Shown here piece by piece: positions 57,212 to 64,000 of a stretch of DNA of 64,000 nt. Location of the stretch: assembly GCA_018340805.1 (NCBI GenBank), contig JACMZG010000008.1, positions 79,676,042-79,740,041 on the forward strand. Direction: 5' to 3'. The first letter of the stretch is position 1. Each line of letters opens with the position of its first letter. The notes beneath the pieces are model-generated. The model had not been told where the DNA came from and did not search any database. It saw only the letters and a list, made by a program, of their open reading frames with translations. The position numbers and the translations under genes are program-made. The DNA is from Microvelia longipes (Eukaryota; Arthropoda; Insecta; Hemiptera; Veliidae).

Positions 57212-57734
57212 GTATATCGTTTGTCTTATTATTTTGATGTGTTAATGATGTTTAGTGAGTGTTATTATATTCTTTAGACTTTGAAAAAAGTGATTTTGTT
57301 TTGTAGAATATCATTTTTAATTGATGTTGTGCCTTCTTAAAGTTGACCAATAGTTAAATAAATAAATAATTTGTTACTTTTCCTATTTACAATATTTTTT
57401 TAAAAAAAGAGAAATAAACAAAGAGGTTTAGGGTTCAGGGTTGATTACCTGTTCTTACACCTTAGTTGATTGAAATGTAATTTAGCTTATTATTACACTC
57501 CTGGGTAGAGAAAACAAAAGAACAAAGTCTGATGCTTTCAAAGGTTCTTATTTACTTGCTATTTTATTTCCAACACCTGTTGCGTTACTGCTCTGGTTAG
57601 GACAAGGACAGTATTGCATGTAAAATAAACATACTCAGAGTAAGTTTTTGTTAATTGCATAATATAATCAAAGTAATGTTCATAAACTGATTGTAACTAT
57701 AGACAAATAATGAAAGAAATAACCATACATTATT

Positions 57735-58400
57735 GTTGTTACATACCTTATACATATACATACATACCTTAACATATACATACATACCTATACATATACA
57801 TACATACCTTACACGTATACATACCTACCTATCATATACTACATCTTGTAAATACATTACATACCTTATACATATACATACATACCTTATACATATACAT
57901 ACATACCTTACACATATACATACATACCTTATACATATACATACTACCTACCTATACAACATATAATACATATACATACATACTTATACATATACACCAT
58001 ACCTTATACATATACATACATACCTATACATATACATACATACCTTACACTGTATACATTACATACCTTATACATATACATACCATACCTTGTACATATA
58101 CATACATACCTTATACATATACAACATACCTTATACCATATACATACATACCTTACACATATACATACATACCTTATACATATACATACATACCTTATCC
58201 ATATACATACATACCTTATACATATACATACATACCTTACACATATACATACATACCTTACACATATACATACATACCTTGTACATATACATACATACCT
58301 TATTACATATACATACATACCATACATTACCATACATACCTTAACATATACATACTACCTGTACATATACATACATACCTTGTACATATACATACATAGC
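57735..58400. repeat. 20-bp minisatellite (ACATACATACCTTATACATAT)n
   Basis: About 30 degenerate units of CATACATACCTTATACATATA. The open frames with YIHT or MYMYKVC repeats on either strand come from this array. It lies in the intron after exon 12; 57,212-57,734 holds no gene. Confidence 0.93.
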
Positions 58401-58554
58401 TTTCTTAAGTATACATTTTTCATTTTTAATTTGATTAGGTCTACTTGTATTACTAGGCGAGTTTTACTTTTTAGAGTGTCTTCATTCTTTAATAGTTGTA
58501 CTTATTTAAAAAAAAAATATTCAATTAGATTGTAAAATTTGAGCCAACAGGGAA

Positions 58555-59005
58555 AAATTTCTAGTGCGGTGCGAATGTTGGGGGAATGCGTGTTTCCGGG
58601 CTTAACAATCCATATCTTGCTTAAGGATTCAGTTTATTCATTATGACTTGAGCAGTTACTCAATTATCAAGCACTACTAGTAACTCATTTTTCTGTATTT
58701 TTCTAAGAAAGTGCACGTAATTATCCTGTTAGTTATACAAAACTATGCCTCTTCTGAAATTGGTAGTACACAATATTATTTGCATTAGTTTAATGCTTAG
58801 TTGGTTTCATGGTTAGATTCTTTATTGGTTTTAGCGCATTTCCTTTGAAAAATACCGAAAAATTTAATTACTAGTAGTGCTTGGTAATTAAGTACCTGCT
58901 CATGTTATAAAGAATAAACTGGATCCTTTAGCAATAAATGAATTGTTAAGCTCGCATTCTAAAGGAAATTCACCCGACATGTGGACGACCACCACACCAG
59001 AATTA
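58555..59005. mobile_element. Foldback element FB-1, copy 2
   Basis: Shares AACTATGCCTCT.CTGAA, GGTTTTAGCGCATTTCCTTT and the ends AATTTCTAGTGCGGTG / CACCACACCAGAATT with 12,735-13,213. Arms are more diverged than in copy 1. Confidence 0.75.
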
Positions 59006-59126
59006 TTTTGTAGTTATAAACTTATATAATATAAAAAAAAAAATTATCGTCCCTACCAGTATTATGCCAGGGAACACAATTACCCTGGCACTGAGTGCTC
59101 ATATTAACTCCGAACCACTGTCATAG

Positions 59127-59240
59127 AAAACGACTCCCCACTTGAAATATGTTGTTTAGCAGTCGTATTATATGTTTTCTGGTAAGTGGCCAACGTTTTT
59201 TTTTTTTTTACTTTTTGGTCACTTAGAGTGGTTACCTTGG
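59127..59240 (+). repeat. Dispersed repeat, second copy of 43,405-43,510
   Basis: AAAACGACTCCCCACTTGAA, TTTCTGGTAAGTGGCCAACG and ACTTTTTGGTCACTTAGAGT match 43.4 kb at about 80% by eye. Confidence 0.7.
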
Positions 59241-59917
59241 CTCATTTTACTGTCTTGCTTTGCTTGACAGTAAATAAAGTCGCCACAGTAAAAAAGACCT
59301 TCTTCACCGTCTTGTTACATAATATGCTATTGTTTCCTTACTTGATTTCGAAATTACTTTAGCATGTGTTCGAGTCCCTTAGACTGAGGCCTAAAGGATA
59401 AATGGTCCCTCGCTCCACTTCTTAACCACCATCATTTGTTATTGGTCAACTTTCTATCTCCTTTATTAGTTGAACTCGAGTTACAGTTTACTTTTATCTT
59501 GTATAGTGGTGTCTGTGTGCTATAAATGTTTTTGTTTTACTTCAAAATAATTTCTCCGTTTCTTTTCTAAGAGAAAGGAAAATGTTTATACCCAGTGCAA
59601 ACCCTGATAACTTTATTACGAAAAACAATATTTTTGTGTCTTACAGTGTATATTGTTTCAATGGTGTTTCAAACCTTTTTACTTCAAATTGACTTTATTT
59701 CTTATCTGTGCAAGGTTTTATAATCGGAGTTTTAGTTCTTCCGGTGACCCAATCATGGTTGACATTTAGCCTCCTCTATAAGGACAAATTCAGGAATGTA
59801 GGACATCATGGATAAAACACCATGCTCTAGAAAACTGAACAGGTGGAACAGTTAGTTTGACTTTTCAGTTCAGTTTTATAGAATATGCTGTCCATCAATG
59901 ATATGCTACATTTCTGA

Positions 59918-59990
59918 AGATGCTTCACACAGTGAAAGTGTAAAACGTCCGATTCATCTTCTACATTGACAGAGTCACCAGGCAATAACT
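59918..59990 (+). repeat. Solitary diverged monomer of the 73-bp satellite
   Basis: AGATGCTTCACACAGTGAAA, AACGTCCGATTCAT and ACATTGACAGAGTCACC align with the monomer of the 2.9-5.0 kb array, 55 kb away. Confidence 0.6.
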
Positions 59991-60079
59991 GCGGAAGCCT
60001 ACGCAGTTCTTCTTATAATTCATTGTTCAAAAAATAATTATTATTTATAAGACAAACAATTTTATAGGACCTCTATTTT

Positions 60080-60460
60080 AAATATTCAAGCTTTTGAGGA
60101 GAATAGGTCCTAATAATACAAAAAAAACTAATTTTGCCGAGCTTTCGATATAATTAATCTTTTTTTAAGGCTTAACATATTAAAAATACAAAAAGTTACA
60201 TGGTGTTAACACTAGATGTTTAGACAAATGATTCCGTTAAAAACAAAAAAGGTAACAATGTTGTTGAGTTAAATTCAGTTCTAAACAATGTCTGTTACTC
60301 TAGTTTGTTGTCCAAACATCTAGTGTTAACAACCATGTAACTGTTTTTGTTATTATTAATATGTTAAGCCTTGAAAAAGATTAAATTATATCGAAAGCTC
60401 AGCAAAATTAGTTTTTTTGTATTAATTAGGACCTATTCCTCCTCAAAAGCTTGAATATTA
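60080..60460. mobile_element. Foldback element FB-9, copy 2
   Basis: AATATTCAAGCTTTTGAGGA/TCCTCAAAAGCTTGAATATT termini, then TTTTGCCGAGCTTTCGATAT / ATATCGAAAGCTCAGCAAAA, TAAGGCTTAACATATTAA and GTGTTAACACTAGATGTTTA. The arms are long and close to perfect; the loop lacks the 35-bp tandem present in copy 1. Confidence 0.87.
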
Positions 60461-60794
60461 TTAATTTTCTGAATATCCAGAAATCAACTTATTTATTTTC
60501 AAAAGATTTAACTTAATGATTTATTTTGTAGTTTTGCAAACTTTGACTAAATTAAAAAAATGAAAAATGTTTTATTTTCCCCATTAAAAAAAATTATGTC
60601 TTCCGAAAGAGATATTGGGTTGTTGTTTATTAATAACTGATGTGTGCTTTTCTAACATTCTTAATCAAGTCTTTCATTGTTTAAGGTTGTATTGCTCTTC
60701 ATCAAATAATACATTTATTATCCGTAATTTGTTTACAAAGTTTTTCCCGCTCCCTTCTTGTACAGATTGTAAAAGTAGTCGACATACTGTAGTA

Positions 60795-61205
60795 CTTATG
60801 TATTGCATAAAGTGATACACTTGTACTAGATTTCAACCTAATTGCATTATTTTTGATATTTTAGACATGTTTAAAAAAACATGCAAGTCATACGATAAAA
60901 AGATAAACTAATGCTGATTATCAGATGAAACTAGCGTATATGTTGGTGTTATACATACTTGCTAAATCTCAAATCGATCAAAACTAGACCTAAAGATAAA
61001 TTTTTATACCAAGTTTCAACTTACTAGCATAAATACACTGAGAATTAAAATGATAGCAGACACCCACACTTACAGACTAGATCTTAGTGAAGACCACTCA
61101 GGGTCTTTAAAACACTAGAATCAGATAATGCAGGTGAAATACTAATTTCGGATTTTACTTGCAAACACAATACTTTTCCTATATACCTAAAGTATAAATG
61201 AGGAA
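60795..61205 (-). repeat. 5S-like dispersed repeat, copy g (partial, reversed)
   Basis: CTAATGCTGATTATCAGATG, ACTAGCATAAATACACTGAG and ATACTTTTCCTATATACCTA match copy f. The 5S-like end is missing here; a reversed tail piece is at 62,035-62,160. Confidence 0.7.
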
Positions 61206-61489
61206 AAGTAAAAATATTATCAAAAGTAACATACATTATTAGGCGTGCCACAGGGATTTAGTTGCAATCAACATTTTTTTATGTATACAAATATTTATAA
61301 AAGATAGATCTCACTCTGACATGGAGGATACTAGTTGAAGCTTATCTGTGACCTTGAGCAATCGATACAATTTTATTTTGAATCATATTTTGGAGCTAAC
61401 ATGCTGTGCCCTGTAAAGGGTTTACAAACCATCCATTTAGAGATGACTTCCAGTACTATTCCCTGGTAATAATTTAATTGAAACAGTTG

Positions 61490-61690
61490 ATAAAAAAAAT
61501 TGAGCTGTGGAGTCTGACTACAGCTGACAGGACTCTGTCCTGCTACAATATTAAGCTTCGTGGCAAATGCTTGTCTTACTTCCTCCTCATTTCACCGACA
61601 CTAATGATGGCCTGTAAGAACAAAGTTGGCTTTGTTAAATATGACAAGTCATTGTGAAGAGACTGTTTTCTTTCAATTCCTATGAATTGA
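61490..61690 (+). repeat. Foldback-family half copy, degenerate
   Basis: TTTCACCGACACTAATGATG GCC, AAAGTTGGCTTTGTTAAATA and TGAAGAGACTGTTTTCTTTC follow the arm order of FB-4/FB-6 with mutated core. Confidence 0.55.
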
Positions 61691-61897
61691 AACTGTTTTT
61701 TTTTTTTTGTAAAATTAATAATAAGAGCAATGGAACCTTACAAAAACTTAATAATGAACTAAAAACTTATAATAAAACTATTTTCATGTGACATTAATGT
61801 TTTTCTGTTGTGCTTTAACTGTTTTCTATTAGTGTTGTTGATTAATGTTGTTTTGTTGTTTATCTTACTCTGTTATGTGTGGTAAATTACTTCCCAG

Positions 61898-61912
61898 AAG
61901 AAAAAGAAACAG
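61898..61912 (+). CDS. Possible 15-nt RAPGEF1 microexon
   Basis: A purine-rich 15-mer sits between an acceptor-like TTACTTCCCAG and a donor-like CAG|GTACAG. With the phase left by exon 12 (G|) it would add E-E-K-E-T and return to the same phase, so the frame would be kept. No homology supports it and such sites arise by chance in a 6-kb intron; this is only a candidate. Confidence 0.2.
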
Positions 61913-62034
61913 GTACAGTTGCTTTGTCTGTTGCTACTCGTGCCTTGTTGTAAAAATCAACTTGACTGGAGTGTTATCAGCCATAAAGATGGTTAATTGA
62001 GTATTATAGCATAAAGGTAAGGGATCTGGTAGCT

Positions 62035-62160
62035 ACCACAACTCGCTTCGCTCGTCCTCAGATAGTAAATACATCCGTTTCATTTCCAGCTGCTTAACTT
62101 CTATGATGTAATAAAAACAATGGATATATTTCTTGTATTGAAATGAAACTTGGTGTACTT
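62035..62160 (-). repeat. 5S-like family tail fragment (reversed)
   Basis: ACTCGCTTCGCTCGTCCTCA, TTCATTTCCAGCTGCTTAAC, TATGATGTAATAAAAACA and ATGAAACTTGGTGTACTTAT match copy f except that the 5S-like middle is deleted between CAGC and TGCTTAAC. Confidence 0.7.
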
Positions 62161-62338
62161 ATTATATATGTATGTATGTATGCATACATACATACTTATA
62201 TATATGTCAAAGTGTAAAAAGTTAAGATTTATCTTATAATCATTGATAGAAATTGCAAAAACAGTGACTTTTTTACACATTGACATACCTTGACACACGT
62301 TATGCGCTACTGTGTTCAATGCCTTGGGGGACCCTAAG

Positions 62339-62744
62339 TGAAACTTTGTAGATATTTACGAACAGTTTAAGCTCTTTTTAGGAATTTTTTCAAAATTTTT
62401 AAAAATTGGCTTTTTGAGATATTAGCATTTTTATTTTATATTTGCTCTTTAAAAACTTGTAACTAATTTTTCCAAAATATGTAGAGTTTAATTAAAAGGG
62501 CCAACTTTAAGCTTTCAAACACCACCAAAATAAAAATTATAGTATACGCCGAAATTTTGATGCAACCATTTTTGTAGTCAAAGAAATGTTGAAAAATTAC
62601 ATTTTTTGGAAAATTCACCGCCCTACTGCGGCAATATGGCTGCTCCAAATGAGCCAAAAATCTGGATTTTTTCTTTCTTCTTTGGTGTCTACCTTAAAAA
62701 AAATCACGTGTTTTTACCTGTGTTGATTTGACATGGAATGACCC
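62339..62744. mobile_element. Foldback element FB-11, copy 2 (one arm)
   Basis: GGCAATATGGCTGCTCCAAA TGAG, ATCTGGATTTTTTCTTTCTT and GTGTTGATTTGACATGGAAT GACCC match the right half of 48,122-48,723. The left terminus is absent. Confidence 0.75.
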
Positions 62745-63059
62745 ATATTATACAATAATAAAATAGGTTGACAGTCAGTATTTATTTAGAGGATTAAATT
62801 GAAAATGAGGCTGCCAGATAGTTTTTGTGTTACCTGATTAAATCACCATCTACTCATATTTTTCTAAGCTTTCATTAACCTTTAATAAGAAAAACTTAGA
62901 ATTTTGGCCACCGAAAAATTCTAAAATAATACGACCCTAAAATTAGAGCGATCGTGCAATTCTGAGGATGAGTGAAGCAAGTCGGAAGATTTTAGAGAAT
63001 TATCAAAGAATAAATGAGCTTATGAGGTGGGGGTGAGTCAAGGGAAGTGGATTGATTTA

Positions 63060-63190
<131 letters not shown>

Positions 63191-63769
63191 TACAAGAATT
63201 TTGTTCTTAGACATTTCTATGGGACACAATAACTTTCAAAACGCTTTCTCGGATCGAAAATTTACCATAATTTTGAAAATCTAACCCAAAATATCAGAGT
63301 ACCCCCCCTCCCCTCTTATATACTCTTATGCTACTCTGTCAAGTTGATTTTTTAACATGGCTACTGTATACTATTTCTGTCTCTAAATTAAATTCTTTAT
63401 CTTTCCATTATATTGTTCTTTTTATTATTTATTGATTAGAATCTTACTAACCATCTTTCTGTTTTCTTAAACAATGTGTAAATACTCAAATGTAAAAAAT
63501 CAATTATTTTGAACTTTTTAAACTTAAATTTGGATGTAAATATGCCTAAGTATGTAAAAGTCAAGTCTGTTTGTATTTATTAAGCCTAAAATCTCAGGTT
63601 TAATTTTTATAGCATTTAAAACATCTGAATTCGACAAGTTAATAAGAAAAACTTGATAAGCCCGGAATGCAAAATTCTGCCATCTGTACAACCTTAGGCT
63701 TGTCAATGTTTTGCTTGCCAAGCATGATTGGGGTAAGAGAGCACTGCTCGTCTCTGGTAAATACTTCAC

Positions 63770-64000
63770 ATTATATTCTTCGGAATTTTAATTGAAGGTC
63801 AGAGTGAGTTCGGGCTCTGTTAGCACCATAATGAGTTTGATGTAACGAAACAGAGTGGGACATGATGTAATGTCGAGCCTTCAATAATGATGATTATCAA
63901 ATAATGGAACAGTTCCCAGATGTAGCATTGCATTTTGCTTGTTACATTTCCTAGGTGTTTCTAGCACAATTATATTGAAATTCACGAGCATTATTTCCTA
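63770..64000. mobile_element. Foldback element FB-12, copy 2 (cut by the window edge)
   Basis: AATTGAAGGTCAGAGTGAGT, CGAAACAGAGTGGGACATGA, GGAACAGTTCCCAGATGTAG and TTACATTTCCTAGGTGTTTC are the reverse complement of 51,340-51,530. It continues to the window end. Confidence 0.75.

Noticed and set aside
57733..58344. Long open frames with YIHT and MYMYKVC repeats
   Set aside because: They come from the 20-bp minisatellite and are open on both strands, as expected from composition.

Overview
The window is intronic, AT-rich animal DNA, most likely from an arthropod (perhaps an insect such as a hemipteran; the exact lineage is inference). It carries one host gene on the + strand and a dense, nested load of transposable elements. 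The gene is the homologue of RAPGEF1/C3G, the CRK-bound guanine-nucleotide exchange factor for Rap1. Twelve coding exons between 11,791 and 57,211 have matching phases at every junction and together encode about 843 codons. They cover the N-terminal helical region, four CRK-SH3-binding P-P-x-L-P-x-K motifs and the conserved segment just before the Ras-exchange-motif domain. The first coding exon(s) and the catalytic REM and CDC25-homology exons are not visible here. The start codon probably lies left of position 1 or in an unrecognised short exon. The catalytic exons lie beyond 64,000.

Layout. 1-11.8 kb: upstream intron, with a copy of a dispersed repeat that elsewhere carries a 5S-rRNA-like segment, a 73-bp satellite array (2.87-4.97 kb), microsatellites and repeat fragments. 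11.8-20.1 kb: exons 1-2 of those seen here. The intron between them holds a nest of inverted repeats (12.4-16.6 kb) and a small Ty3/Gypsy LTR derivative with matching LTRs, PBS, PPT and a 5-bp target duplication (17.4-19.0 kb). 20.1-33.1 kb: exons 2-5. The intron before exon 5 contains a 5.7-kb non-LTR retrotransposon on the - strand, bounded by a 13-bp target duplication. 33.1-42.9 kb: exons 5-8 with foldback elements, a truncated LINE (35.9-38.2 kb), a 45-bp array and other LINE tails. 42.9-51.9 kb: exons 8-9, with three foldback elements and another broken LINE. 51.9-57.2 kb: exons 9-12, relatively clean. 57.2-64 kb: the start of a large intron with a 20-bp minisatellite, several foldback copies and one possible 15-nt microexon.

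The gene and its parasites are functionally separate. The protein is a scaffold-type exchange factor whose proline motifs recruit CRK. The TEs all sit in introns, and no visible exon is interrupted. The most unusual signals are: (i) a foldback family whose arms repeat a hammerhead-ribozyme-like core (CTGATGA...GAAA); (ii) a dispersed repeat carrying a segment close to the internal promoter region of 5S rRNA; (iii) stacked inverted repeats at 12.4-16.6 kb; (iv) a miniature Gypsy element keeping gag start, RT start and integrase end; and (v) tandem alternative splice acceptors in the host gene. No complete new gene system was found.
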